From: Sphingomonas hankyongi
GTDB taxonomy: Bacteria; Pseudomonadota; Alphaproteobacteria; Sphingomonadales; Sphingomonadaceae
Length of the DNA stretch: 64,000 nt
Assembly: GCF_023516575.1 (NCBI RefSeq)
Contig: NZ_JAMGBE010000001.1
Location: 682,001-746,000, forward strand
Direction of reading: 5' to 3'
Positions 17,637-26,186 of this stretch are shown here, piece after piece. The stretch's first letter is position 1, and the number at the start of each line of letters is the position of its first letter. Under the pieces are notes generated by a model. That model was not told the origin of the DNA, ran no database searches, and worked only from the letters and a program-made list of their open reading frames with translations. A program made the position numbers and the translations under genes.

Positions 17637-17909
17637 ATGAAAGAGTCTAATCGGGCTGACCTGATCGGAAGCCTTGTCGGTATGTCGCGCTTCGCCCTTG
17701 GGCTCCTTGCCTTTTGGGGCGGATGGATGTTCCTTGTCGGACAGGAGTGGTGGTCTTGGACCGACCAGGCCACGATACATGCGCTTGCCTTCGGCGCCGG
17801 CCTATTCGGCAGCCTTTATCTCAAGCTGCACGAGGACGTCTGGTCCAAGCGGCTCGGGGAAGCCCGCCGCGCCGAAAACGAGGCCCGGCGTGAAAGCCGC
17901 AGAGCCTGA
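17637..17909 (+). CDS. Small inner-membrane protein with two TM helices (90 aa)
   Basis: Two hydrophobic segments (FALGLLAFWGGWMFLVG and a second around IHALAFGAGLFGSLYL) are joined by a short WWSWTDQ loop. A charged C-terminal helix follows (SKRLGEARRAENEARRESRR). A TTG at 17622 could add five residues. It resembles small membrane proteins of mobile elements; no function is assigned. Confidence 0.6.
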   Translation: MKESNRADLIGSLVGMSRFALGLLAFWGGWMFLVGQEWWSWTDQATIHALAFGAGLFGSLYLKLHEDVWSKRLGEARRAENEARRESRRA

Positions 17910-18020
17910 CGAACCCCAGATGCGTGATCCGATGGAGGCCATCGCACTCGGCTCGAATCGGTCTTGACTCTTGGTCGCCTAACCGATCAATTCAAATTGC
18001 TCGGTTCCCGGGGGAACTAC

Positions 18021-18335
18021 ATGAAACCGCTGACTATTTTCGCGCTCAGCGCTCCACTCCTAATTATCTCGCTTCCGGCTGAGCCTGCTCTGGCGCACGG
18101 TGGGGGTCTCAATTCAGAGGGCTGTCACAACAATCGCAAAACGGGCGACTACCATTGCCATCGGGGAGGGACTAGCTCGCGCTCAAGAAGCAGCAGCCTC
18201 GTGCCCCAGAAAAGCGGTGCAGCATACCACAATTGCACTGCCGCAAGGGCCGCAGGCGCTGCTCCCGTGATGCGCGGTGACCCTGGCTATGGACCACATC
18301 TTGATCGTGACAACGATGGCATCGGGTGCGAATAG
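18021..18335 (+). CDS. Exported YHCH/excalibur-domain protein
   Basis: The ATG at 18021 follows GGGGAACTAC. A signal peptide (PLTIFALSAPLLIISLPAEP to ALA) is followed by HGGGLNSEGCHNNRKTGDYH, a Cys/His segment typical of small exported proteins with a YHCHR motif. The end is an excalibur Ca-binding loop (HLDRDNDGIGCE). Excalibur domains often accompany extracellular nucleases. Here the gene precedes a run that includes a nuclease-like protein at 19954. Confidence 0.8.
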   Translation: MKPLTIFALSAPLLIISLPAEPALAHGGGLNSEGCHNNRKTGDYHCHRGGTSSRSRSSSLVPQKSGAAYHNCTAARAAGAAPVMRGDPGYGPHLDRDNDGIGCE

Positions 18336-18358
18336 CCGGCTAGGACTAAGAGGGGGAA

Positions 18359-18763
18359 GTGTCAGTGTGGCGTAAGATGGTGTTGGGGGTCGCTGCCCTC
18401 ACTGTAGCGAGTCCGTCGCATGCGGAATGGCTGGAAATCACTACCTCTTCCAACGGCGGCGTGTACTTTATGGATCCGGACCGGATTCAAAAGGCCGGCA
18501 GCCGAATCAAAGCATGGTTCAAAGTTGACCATTCCCGAAATGCTTCGGTGAAATACCGGAAGGAAATGCTCCTTTTCAGCATGAACTGCGAAGCTCGGAC
18601 GTCCAAGCTTATTTCGTTCAGCGAATATGACAGTTACGACAAGGTCCTGCGGTCGCGAACGTTTCCCGAATATGGTTTTTCCGACGTCGGCTTCGAACCA
18701 GTGACGCCAGAGACCGTAGGTGAAACAATGCTCGAGGCCGCTTGCATATTTAAGGACCAATGA
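18359..18763 (+). CDS. Exported protein, surface-adhesin E-like
   Basis: A GTG start follows AGAGGGGGA. The signal peptide is WRKMVLGVAALTVASPSHA; the mature 110 residues start EWLEITTSSNGGVYFMDPDR and contain a long basic strand pattern (IKAWFKVDHSRN). This matches the small secreted domain known as surface-adhesin protein E, which is widespread and mostly uncharacterised. Its stop overlaps the next start (ATGATG), so it is translated together with the zinc-ribbon protein. Confidence 0.65.
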   Translation: MSVWRKMVLGVAALTVASPSHAEWLEITTSSNGGVYFMDPDRIQKAGSRIKAWFKVDHSRNASVKYRKEMLLFSMNCEARTSKLISFSEYDSYDKVLRSRTFPEYGFSDVGFEPVTPETVGETMLEAACIFKDQ

Positions 18764-19935
18764 TGGTCGGGCGGAGGAAAGGCTGTCCTCGGTGTGCGGA
18801 GTATGTGAGAGCTGCTGCGCAAGTATGTCGATACTGCGGACATGAATTTGAGCTCAGTCAGGGGCCAGCAAGCAAGTCTTCGTCACGACGTATCAAACTG
18901 TTGGCGGCAGGTGCGGCAACAGCCGCGCTGACTGGGTTCGTAGCTTGGGGCGTACTCAGTGATTTGCGGAGCCCTCCTGCCGATGCGATCACCGTGACCT
19001 CCGCTCAGCCAGCAAGCGCCACAAAAGACCTAGCGGCCGTGAGCCCCGATCTTCCTGAAATCCCCGTGGGTAGCTTGTTTGCCTGGGCAGCGGACCGAAT
19101 GCCTGCGGAGGTCCTTCGGCGACTTGGGCCATACAACCTGCGTGTGAGTAAGCGCACAGACGAAGGCCTTGTCGCCCCGGTCGTCGAAGTTACTGCATAT
19201 GAACAGTCGGTGCGGATGGAAGGGGAGCTAACCCATCCATCGTTCAGTCACGAGATATCCGCGGTTCAGGTTCGGGCTGGAGCTCCGCCTGTTGTGATGC
19301 TGCAGAGCTTTTCCGGAGGCGCCCATTGTTGCACCCATGTGCAACTCGCCGGATTGTCCCAAGGACAGTTGAAAATAGTTGATCTGGGATCTTGGGACGG
19401 TGCCGAAATCGAGAAACCGTCGGACGTGTCGGGGGATGGAATCGCGGACTTCGTCTTGCGAGATGATGCCTTCCTTTATGCGTTTGCCGCCTATGCGATG
19501 AGTTTCGCGCCCCCCAAGGTGTTGAACGTTGTTAACGGCCGCGTCATCGATGTCTCGCGCAATCCTGCCTTTCGAACACTGTTCCTCGAATCAATGCGAG
19601 AGGCGGGCCAAGTGTGTCGGTCCGACGAAGACGGCATGACTCGAAATGGCGCTTGTCCAGCTTACGTTGCATCAGCTTCGCGGGTTGGAAAGTTGGACGA
19701 AGCTTGGCGTCAAATGGTGCTGGCGTATGACGCCTCGACTGATTGGGAGCTACCCCAAGGGTGCCGCGTCAAAGTAGCCAGCGAATGCCCCACAGGGTAC
19801 AACATTTTCTATAAGAGCTATCCTGAGGCGCTTCTCGGATTCCTTAAGGATCTTGGGTACGTCGAGAAGGGGTGGCGGCCGCCTGAATTGCGTTCGCCTG
19901 AGGCAGGTCCCGCCCCTATTCCAGATACCGCGTAG
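18760..19935 (+). CDS. Zinc-ribbon membrane protein with C-terminal exported domain (391 aa)
   Basis: The N-terminal zinc ribbon has two CxxC pairs (CPRC ... VCRYCGHEFE, residues about 9-30). A basic linker and one membrane helix follow (AAGAATAALTGFVAWGVL, about 50-67), placing the large C-terminal part outside the cytoplasm. That part contains SFSGGAHCCTHVQLAGLS and SGDGIADFVLRDD, a pattern seen in uncharacterised exported proteins. The ribbon would then be cytoplasmic and could act as a sensor or anchor. It is the first of three tightly spaced genes (18760-20816). Confidence 0.65.
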   Translation: MMVGRRKGCPRCAEYVRAAAQVCRYCGHEFELSQGPASKSSSRRIKLLAAGAATAALTGFVAWGVLSDLRSPPADAITVTSAQPASATKDLAAVSPDLPEIPVGSLFAWAADRMPAEVLRRLGPYNLRVSKRTDEGLVAPVVEVTAYEQSVRMEGELTHPSFSHEISAVQVRAGAPPVVMLQSFSGGAHCCTHVQLAGLSQGQLKIVDLGSWDGAEIEKPSDVSGDGIADFVLRDDAFLYAFAAYAMSFAPPKVLNVVNGRVIDVSRNPAFRTLFLESMREAGQVCRSDEDGMTRNGACPAYVASASRVGKLDEAWRQMVLAYDASTDWELPQGCRVKVASECPTGYNIFYKSYPEALLGFLKDLGYVEKGWRPPELRSPEAGPAPIPDTA

Positions 19936-19953
19936 CTCCGGAGCGGGAAGCCA

Positions 19954-20436
19954 ATGCGGTTGGGATTATTCGCGTTCCTTGTTGCGCTGCCTCTTATCGA
20001 CTCCTCCGAGCCCATGACCCTCGTGGCGCCGGTGGCGATCAACCGCGGCTCGGTCTTTCTTTGTACGCCGACTGCAGTTTGGGATGGCGATGGGCCCATT
20101 TGGTGCGCCGAGGGTCCGAAGGTCCGCATTGCTGGGGTGGCGGCGCGAGAGATGGACGGCTCATGCACCACCAATCAACCGTGTCCCCGCGTTGGCGCGA
20201 TCGATGCACGAGACCGGCTTGTCGCACTCTTCGGCGGCCCCCGTGGCACCAGGCCGGAGGGGCATATCAAAGTTCAATCTGGGACAATGCGTTGCGTGTC
20301 AGATGGTTCGGCCGGTGGCTCGCGAACCGCTGCGTGGTGCACGTCACCCGCCTTCGGTGATCTGTCGTGTGCGGTTGTTCAGGCCGGCGGTGCTGTGCGT
20401 TGGGCGCGATACTGGAAGTCTCATGTTTGTAGGTAG
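19954..20436 (+). CDS. Exported staphylococcal-nuclease-like protein
   Basis: A signal peptide (RLGLFAFLVALPLIDSSEP) is followed by a short SNase-like core: VWDGDGPIWC for the first metal-binding loop, then KVRIAGVAAREMDG where the family has RLxGIDAPE, and two Cys pairs. Key catalytic Arg and Glu residues are not clearly conserved (AREMDG replaces DAPE), so activity is uncertain. Length 160 residues. It lies between two zinc-ribbon membrane proteins. Confidence 0.6.
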   Translation: MRLGLFAFLVALPLIDSSEPMTLVAPVAINRGSVFLCTPTAVWDGDGPIWCAEGPKVRIAGVAAREMDGSCTTNQPCPRVGAIDARDRLVALFGGPRGTRPEGHIKVQSGTMRCVSDGSAGGSRTAAWCTSPAFGDLSCAVVQAGGAVRWARYWKSHVCR

Positions 20437-20441
20437 GATCC

Positions 20442-20816
20442 ATGCAGGCAGATGAGCGAAAATGCCCGCATTGCGCGGAGATCATCAATCGCGAAGCGAG
20501 AGTGTGCAAACATTGCGGTCGAAGCAGCAACGAGAGTCCAACACTCCTTCTCGCAATTATCGGCGTCGTTCTGCTGATCGCCGCGGCTCGATCGTGTGGA
20601 TCAAACGAACGGCCGGTTCGGGAAGAAGCGACACGGGTCGTCACCACCACCGTTTCAAGCAATCCGTCGATCTCGAGCGAAGAATGCGAACGCCGGGGCG
20701 TCGACTATTACAAAGAGATTGGTGCCTACCCAACCCTGAGCGATGGAAGAGTCGCGGAAGACGTCGCTATCGAGCGCTGCGGGCGCACCACAACTGCTTT
20801 TGGGCCTTGGAACTGA
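20442..20816 (+). CDS. Small zinc-ribbon membrane protein (124 aa)
   Basis: An N-terminal zinc ribbon (CPHCAEIINREARVCKHCG, residues about 8-26) is followed directly by one membrane helix (LLLAIIGVVLLIAAARSC) and a short external domain with two Cys. The layout copies the 391-residue protein at 18760 in miniature, so the two probably share a membrane-linked role. The start is 5 bases after the nuclease-like gene. Confidence 0.7.
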   Translation: MQADERKCPHCAEIINREARVCKHCGRSSNESPTLLLAIIGVVLLIAAARSCGSNERPVREEATRVVTTTVSSNPSISSEECERRGVDYYKEIGAYPTLSDGRVAEDVAIERCGRTTTAFGPWN

Positions 20817-20898
20817 TGGGTTCAGAACAATGATAAGAACGACAGCATCAATCAGATGCGATCTGCCAATCGTTCAAGTAGCTTAGCAGCACACCCGC

Positions 20899-20917
20899 GG
20901 CGGACGGTGCGTCCGCC
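20899..20917 (+). terminator. Hairpin after the zinc-ribbon operon
   Basis: GGCGGACG (20899-20906), loop GTG, CGTCCGCC (20910-20917): a perfect 8-bp stem about 80 bases after the stop. There is no strong T-run. A near-copy lies at 36534-36552. Confidence 0.5.
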
Positions 20918-20998
20918 ATTTGCTCTCCAGCACCCAGTTGCGGTCATACTTGAGGACGCTACTTTAGGTTCAGCCAGGTTCTACAAGGTAGCTATGCA

Positions 20999-21790
20999 GT
21001 GATTAGAGCCAAATCTCACGAGAGGAGGGGGAGCATTCCTGGCATAGAGGAGCCAGGTCGCTCAACCACGCTCTGGCGTTATATGAGTTTGAGTAAGCTG
21101 CTGCAGATGCTGGAATCTGGGAGCATTTGGTTCTCGCGTGTCGATCAGCTTATTCAAGCCGACCCGTACGAAGGAAGCTTACCGTTTGGGCTGCTTGAGG
21201 ATGAGGACGAACGACCAAGAACACGCGACGCTGCGATAGAGCAGAAGCACCAAATGGCGCCAGGCTCGATGTCTAAAAGCAGGCAGTTGTTCCGTGAGAC
21301 ATTTCGTCAGCAGAGATCAAACACGTTTGTGTCCTGCTGGCACTCTGGCGCAAGCGACAACGACGCGATGTGGCGACTTTATGGCGCAGAGAAAGATGGC
21401 TCGGTTTGCGTCAGATCCACCGTCGCGAAACTTGCCCCTCGGCTGCCGGCGTGGGTCATGCTCGGTCGAGTAAATTACGTTAGCTATGATGAGCCTTGGC
21501 TCGAAGAGGCCAACGCATATATCCCCTTCTTTCGGAAGAGAACTTGCTTCGAGCACGAGAGGGAGGTGCGATTACTTTTCAACAAGACTCTCGACGATAT
21601 TCCTAACGGTCCGGGACAAACCGCGACGGGTTTTGCAGTTGCATTCGATCCCGAACAGACAATTTCCACCATCTACATCTCACCAACGGCGCCGGCATGG
21701 TTCGAGCAGGTCGTGCAGAGCAGTGTCAGGCGGCTCGGGATGAAGATTGAAGTCGCGCCTGCGCCAATGGCACGAAAGCCAGTATTCTAA
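20999..21790 (+). CDS. DUF2971 family protein
   Basis: The 263-residue product (GTG start) carries the DUF2971 pattern: LWRYMSLSKLLQMLESGSIW near the N-terminus, SRVDQLIQADPYEGS, then SCWHSGASDNDAMWRLYG in the middle and FEHEREVRLLF near the C-terminus. DUF2971 proteins are cytoplasmic, uncharacterised and common in mobile and defence regions. It has its own spacer on both sides. The exact start is uncertain; the conserved part begins around residue 24. Confidence 0.8.
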   Translation: MIRAKSHERRGSIPGIEEPGRSTTLWRYMSLSKLLQMLESGSIWFSRVDQLIQADPYEGSLPFGLLEDEDERPRTRDAAIEQKHQMAPGSMSKSRQLFRETFRQQRSNTFVSCWHSGASDNDAMWRLYGAEKDGSVCVRSTVAKLAPRLPAWVMLGRVNYVSYDEPWLEEANAYIPFFRKRTCFEHEREVRLLFNKTLDDIPNGPGQTATGFAVAFDPEQTISTIYISPTAPAWFEQVVQSSVRRLGMKIEVAPAPMARKPVF

Positions 21791-21910
21791 GGATAACTGA
21801 TTTGTAAGATCGCAATTAAGTTCGGAAGGGCTAGCCCCTCCGAATCCCGATCGAAAGAATACGTCGATCGGCTACGCTCGCCGCCACCCTTATCTGTGCT
21901 TCCCCCGTTC

Positions 21911-23176
21911 TTACGGCAGGACAGCCAGGCTCTCCGCCTTCCGCCGCGAGAGCGAGGCGATGATGTTATTCAGCCGCCGTAACAGATCGTCGTACGTCAG
22001 GATGTCGATCATATTGGCGTACTTCCGCTTGATAACCTCAAAATCAAACATCTGACGATCCGATAGAGCCGGTTGCCCATTAGGCAGTCGATCACGGCCC
22101 AGGATGATCATCGCCTTTGGATTGGTAACGCGGATCGAAAGGGATCCGGGTAACGAAGGTCCATAGCGATCGGTCAATTCACGCTCTCCTGGCACACCCC
22201 ATTTAGAAAGGTGGAAGAGGTACTTTTCGGCCTGCATGATGCTTCCCGAAAGTTCGCGCGTCGGAAGGCTGTTATCTCGGTAGAGAGTCTTTGTGACCAC
22301 GACGTTATCGAATGGCTTTTTAATCTCAATGACATCGATATTGCCGCCCGCGTCTACGAGACACAGATCGATAAACCGTCGCCGCGTACGACCTGGTGTC
22401 GTGTAGAAGTCCGCAATCTCGACATTCTCGAGGACAGCAATGTACTTCGGAAAGATGAGTAAGATGACCTTAATGATCATCCGTTGCCAATCTAGTTCGG
22501 AATAAGAGTTGGCGGCCTTCAGCCAATCGTCGATCGTGTCACGAACGTAAACGAATTTGTCGATCTCCGCTTGCAGAAGCTCGTCTTGGATAAGCGGTTT
22601 GTCAGTCACCGACGATTTACGTCGACTCAAATATTGTTCGTAGTTTTCTCGCGCACTCTTGAGGCTGTCGAGAAATTCGCCGATGATCGTTTCCACTCGT
22701 GCGCTCGCGTAGCGATCCAATTCACCCGAGTTTGGAAATCTTCCCAGTAACTCTCGAAATGCCTCTATCGGTATCTTGTCGTCCCGGCTGCCTCCGATGA
22801 TGATCTCCGCATCGTGACCCTTTACCTTAGCAATCCGGCGAAAAATGCCGACGTTTCGCTCCGCAATAAAAAGTTTGCGCTCCAACCAGACATTATCGGA
22901 AATTAGAACATCGTTCGCTATGCCCAAGATCCTCCCGGCAATTCGGAAGTAGCCAGCGTCCCTCGTGGCAAAATGGAAGCGAAATATCGGTTCGGAAAAT
23001 TCGTCTTCGGCCTCTTCCGACGGGGCGTCGATCAGATCTCCATTCTTGAATGTGAATCCTCGACTGATCGTAACTTCACCGAGCGTATTCAATTCGCGCA
23101 GAATCCACTCAGCGCTATTCAGTTCCGGCTCATAAACCAGGATGACGCTCCGAGTATTTACTTCGAACTTTATCAC
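21911..23176 (-). CDS. Shedu-type anti-phage nuclease (DUF4263, SduA-like)
   Basis: A GTG start after GGGAG gives 421 residues. The C-terminal half is a PD-(D/E)XK nuclease domain of the Shedu type: RRRFIDLCLVD with D270, then IDVIEIKKP with E284 and K286, followed by a helix-rich tail with SGSIMQAEKYLFHLSKWG and AMIILGR. The N-terminal half (1 to about 190) is a separate beta-rich region of the kind that regulates Shedu nucleases. Single-gene Shedu proteins protect against phage, some acting on DNA ends. It is divergent from the MazG/McrBC genes, in a defence block. Confidence 0.85.
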   Translation of the reverse strand: MIKFEVNTRSVILVYEPELNSAEWILRELNTLGEVTISRGFTFKNGDLIDAPSEEAEDEFSEPIFRFHFATRDAGYFRIAGRILGIANDVLISDNVWLERKLFIAERNVGIFRRIAKVKGHDAEIIIGGSRDDKIPIEAFRELLGRFPNSGELDRYASARVETIIGEFLDSLKSARENYEQYLSRRKSSVTDKPLIQDELLQAEIDKFVYVRDTIDDWLKAANSYSELDWQRMIIKVILLIFPKYIAVLENVEIADFYTTPGRTRRRFIDLCLVDAGGNIDVIEIKKPFDNVVVTKTLYRDNSLPTRELSGSIMQAEKYLFHLSKWGVPGERELTDRYGPSLPGSLSIRVTNPKAMIILGRDRLPNGQPALSDRQMFDFEVIKRKYANMIDILTYDDLLRRLNNIIASLSRRKAESLAVLP

Positions 23177-23266
23177 CGGCTACTCCCTAGATATCGGACC
23201 CTCGTGGCACGCCACCCTAATTGATGCTTAATCGGGACCCTGTGCCTTCCTTGAAAGGTCAAAACG

Positions 23267-23599
23267 GTGGATGACCTACTCGAACGTTTGCATTCCTTCC
23301 GCGATAGGCGGGACTGGGCGCAATTTCACACACCGAAAGATTTGGCCATTTCGGTGATCGTCGAGGCTGGGGAGTTGCTGGAGGTATTTCAGTGGCAGCC
23401 TGCTGACGCGCCAATTGATCCGAGCAATGTCAGGAAGATCGCCGACGAAGCAGCCGACGTTCTCATATATCTCCTGCTGCTTGCCGACCGAGTTGGATTT
23501 GACCTGCTAAGCGCGGCCAGCAACAAAGTGGACGAGAACGAACTGCGATTTCCCGAGACCCAGACCTTTGGTGTCGCCAAACCTCCAAAAGCCACTTAG
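23267..23599 (+). CDS. MazG-like nucleotide pyrophosphohydrolase (dCTPase type)
   Basis: The 110-residue all-helical protein has the metal-binding motifs of the MazG/RS21-C6 group: EAGELLEVFQW (ExxE) and IADEAADVLIYLLLLAD (ExxD). Such enzymes hydrolyse (deoxy)nucleoside triphosphates, often modified dCTP, to monophosphate. A GTG start follows GAAAGGTC. The McrB gene starts 37 bp downstream on the same strand, so the two are probably co-transcribed. A role in clearing modified nucleotides or starving phage of dNTPs is inference. Confidence 0.88.
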   Translation: MDDLLERLHSFRDRRDWAQFHTPKDLAISVIVEAGELLEVFQWQPADAPIDPSNVRKIADEAADVLIYLLLLADRVGFDLLSAASNKVDENELRFPETQTFGVAKPPKAT

Positions 23600-23636
23600 T
23601 TTTAATGAGCGGATGTATGCGTCGAATGGAGCCGCA

Positions 23637-26186
23637 ATGAGTCTGTCGCTTCTATCCAGTCCCGAGGCCGTTCGCTCGGCCATGGCCGAATATGACGAGC
23701 TCGGTCAGGACGAATTCTTGGCCAAATACGGCTACCGCCCGGCAAGGGCTTACTTCTTGGAAGAAGGGGGTCGCCGTTATGACTCTAAGGCAATCGCCGG
23801 GGTTGCCGTGGGTAAGCAACACCCCCAGCGAGGTCCTTTGAGATCCGATGAATTTAGCGGTGGCTTCAACACTGTCCGTGAGAAACTCCAACAGCTGGGC
23901 TTCAATGTTGTAAGCGATGGCGCTCCGAGTGCGCCCGCGGTTATTTCCGCGTCTGATCTCCAACTCTTATCGCAAGCCAGGGCATCAGGCGCACGGTACA
24001 CAGACCTTACCGACGACCAGATTGCGGCATACTCAAGAGTCGACTCGTCTCTCCGACAACTCGGCGACCTGGTGCTCGAAGAGCTAGGGTCCGTGGACGA
24101 GTACACTCGTGCTTTAACGGCTGGCTTTCATCTCCAAAGTGGTGTGCGCGGCAGTCAGCCCAAAGACCTTTGGTTTGGCGTATATGCATCGGAAAACAGA
24201 TCGGCTTTTGCAGGCAATCCGCAGATCTTCGCGATCGCATCCGGCCGGGGTCTCGAATATGGCTTCGGTGCTTGTACGCATCCCTCGGACTTTTCGAATC
24301 AGGAGATTAAGCAAAGGGTCCGGACCGCAGCACCCCGCATTTTTGAACTGCTGCCGCAACCGGGAAGTCCAGAAGCCCATGCACTTGACGAGAAGTTGCA
24401 GCAAACCGGTGGATGGAAGTTTCGGCGGAAGGCTCGGCTCGACGCAGGGGGGTCAGAATTCGCCACTCTGGATGAGTGGCTTCGCTTTATGCATTCCACC
24501 CAAGGGAAGCGCGAAGCAGGTGGAGGGATCTATCGCTTTATTCTGCCGGCTGAGATCGACGGTGCAGATCTCGAGAAAGAGCTCACAGAAGCAGCACGGA
24601 TTTTCAGACCGCTGATGGAAAGCGTTCGAGCCGGTAGTCGGAGCACGTTGAACCAAGCGATCACATTAGAGGACCTGCCTAGTTTCGGATCCCTCCTGCG
24701 TGATGCCCTGGACAAATTCGCTGCTGCAAGAACGGGGCCGATGGGCAGATCCCAGCCTCTTTGGGACGCAATGGACAGGGTAAAACAGAAGTTGAGATCT
24801 CTGCCCGCCGTCGCAAAACGAGAGCATATCCGAGTGAAATGGAGTCTCGGTCAGGGGGTGTGGGCGAAAGTGCCTTGGATCGCCTTGATGGACGAGAGGC
24901 ACACGACAAGCACTCAAAGCGGAACCTATGCGGTCTTTCTCGTGAGCGAGAACCTGCAACGTGTTTACCTAAACCTAGCTCAAGGGGTCACTGAGTATCT
25001 GAACCGGTACACGGCGACTCAAGCGGCTCAGGAATTGGAAGATAGAGCCGCTGAGCTCCGTTCCGAAGTGGGTGAGCTAGCCGAGTCCGGCTTCACCTTG
25101 GACAATAAGACCGACCTGGGTTCGGATGGCACTCTCGCGAAGAACTACGAACGAGGAACCATCGCGCACAGGAAATTCGAGCTTGAACACCTTCCTTCTG
25201 ATGCCGAGCTGAATGAGCTGCTTGAGGCCCTTCTGTCTGCTTATGATCGAATCCTACTGGGTCTGATTAGAACGCCTATTAGCCTTGACGATGCTACGCC
25301 GACAGTGACCGATCCGTACGGAATCGACGAGGCTCTGGACGGCCTGTTTGCTGGGCGCGATCTAATTGAAAAAATTCTGAGCGTATGGGCCACGAAGAAG
25401 AACATTGTTCTTCAAGGCGCCCCGGGGGTGGGAAAGACATTCGTGGCTCGCCGTCTTGCGTTTGCGCTCATTGGTTCCAAGGAACCGGCGCGGGTCGAAG
25501 CAGTCCAGTTCCACCAATCGTACGGGTACGAGGATTTTGTCCAGGGATACCGGCCTACGGATGCCGGTGGCTTCGCAGTTCGTAACGGCGTTTTCTACCG
25601 CTTCTGCGAGGAGGCCGCCAAGCACCAGGAACGTAGGTATGTGTTCGTCATCGACGAAATCAATCGCGGAAATCTGTCAAAGATTTTTGGCGAGCTCATG
25701 CTTCTCATTGAGCCCGAAAAACGCTCGTCCGATTGGGCTACGCGGCTTGCATATTCCAAGGCCGATGAGCCGCCGTTCTACGTTCCGGATAACGTGCACA
25801 TCATCGGAATGATGAACACCGCCGATCGGTCTCTCTCGATGGTTGATTACGCCCTTAGGCGGCGCTTCGCTTTCTTCGACATCGAACCAGGCTTTGAGCA
25901 CCCCGCGTTCGCCACGTACTTATCCGCGAAGGGTGTACCAGGGGACGTCATCGACCGAATTCGGAGCCGTATGGGTGAACTCAATGCTGCGATCGCTGCT
26001 GACAAGGTGAACTTGGGTCCAGGCTTCAGGATAGGGCACAGCTTCTTCGTACCCAACGAGCAAGTCACTGATGCCGAGGTTTGGCTCGCGCGCGTCTTCG
26101 AGACGGAGATCCAACCGCTTCTCAAGGAATATTGGTTCGACGATCCGGCGCAAGCCGACAGCTGGTACGAACAGATCGTTCAGTGA
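23637..26186 (+). CDS. mcrB: McrB-type GTPase of a modification-dependent restriction system
   Basis: The ATG at 23637 follows GGAG; the product has 849 residues. The order is: a head domain (about 15-90, EYDELGQDEFLAKYG) like that found in ScoMcrA-type proteins; a region of about 110-330 that I cannot place; an MrcB_N/DUF3578-like domain (about 360-560, with GVWAKVPWIALMD); and the McrB AAA+ motor. The motor has Walker A GAPGVGKT at 594-601, Walker B VFVIDEINRG at 669-678 and the McrB signature MNTADRS around 726-732. It should assemble as a GTP-driven hexamer and translocate DNA with McrC. Classic E. coli McrB has one short recognition domain; this one has three N-terminal modules. Confidence 0.92.
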   Translation: MSLSLLSSPEAVRSAMAEYDELGQDEFLAKYGYRPARAYFLEEGGRRYDSKAIAGVAVGKQHPQRGPLRSDEFSGGFNTVREKLQQLGFNVVSDGAPSAPAVISASDLQLLSQARASGARYTDLTDDQIAAYSRVDSSLRQLGDLVLEELGSVDEYTRALTAGFHLQSGVRGSQPKDLWFGVYASENRSAFAGNPQIFAIASGRGLEYGFGACTHPSDFSNQEIKQRVRTAAPRIFELLPQPGSPEAHALDEKLQQTGGWKFRRKARLDAGGSEFATLDEWLRFMHSTQGKREAGGGIYRFILPAEIDGADLEKELTEAARIFRPLMESVRAGSRSTLNQAITLEDLPSFGSLLRDALDKFAAARTGPMGRSQPLWDAMDRVKQKLRSLPAVAKREHIRVKWSLGQGVWAKVPWIALMDERHTTSTQSGTYAVFLVSENLQRVYLNLAQGVTEYLNRYTATQAAQELEDRAAELRSEVGELAESGFTLDNKTDLGSDGTLAKNYERGTIAHRKFELEHLPSDAELNELLEALLSAYDRILLGLIRTPISLDDATPTVTDPYGIDEALDGLFAGRDLIEKILSVWATKKNIVLQGAPGVGKTFVARRLAFALIGSKEPARVEAVQFHQSYGYEDFVQGYRPTDAGGFAVRNGVFYRFCEEAAKHQERRYVFVIDEINRGNLSKIFGELMLLIEPEKRSSDWATRLAYSKADEPPFYVPDNVHIIGMMNTADRSLSMVDYALRRRFAFFDIEPGFEHPAFATYLSAKGVPGDVIDRIRSRMGELNAAIAADKVNLGPGFRIGHSFFVPNEQVTDAEVWLARVFETEIQPLLKEYWFDDPAQADSWYEQIVQ

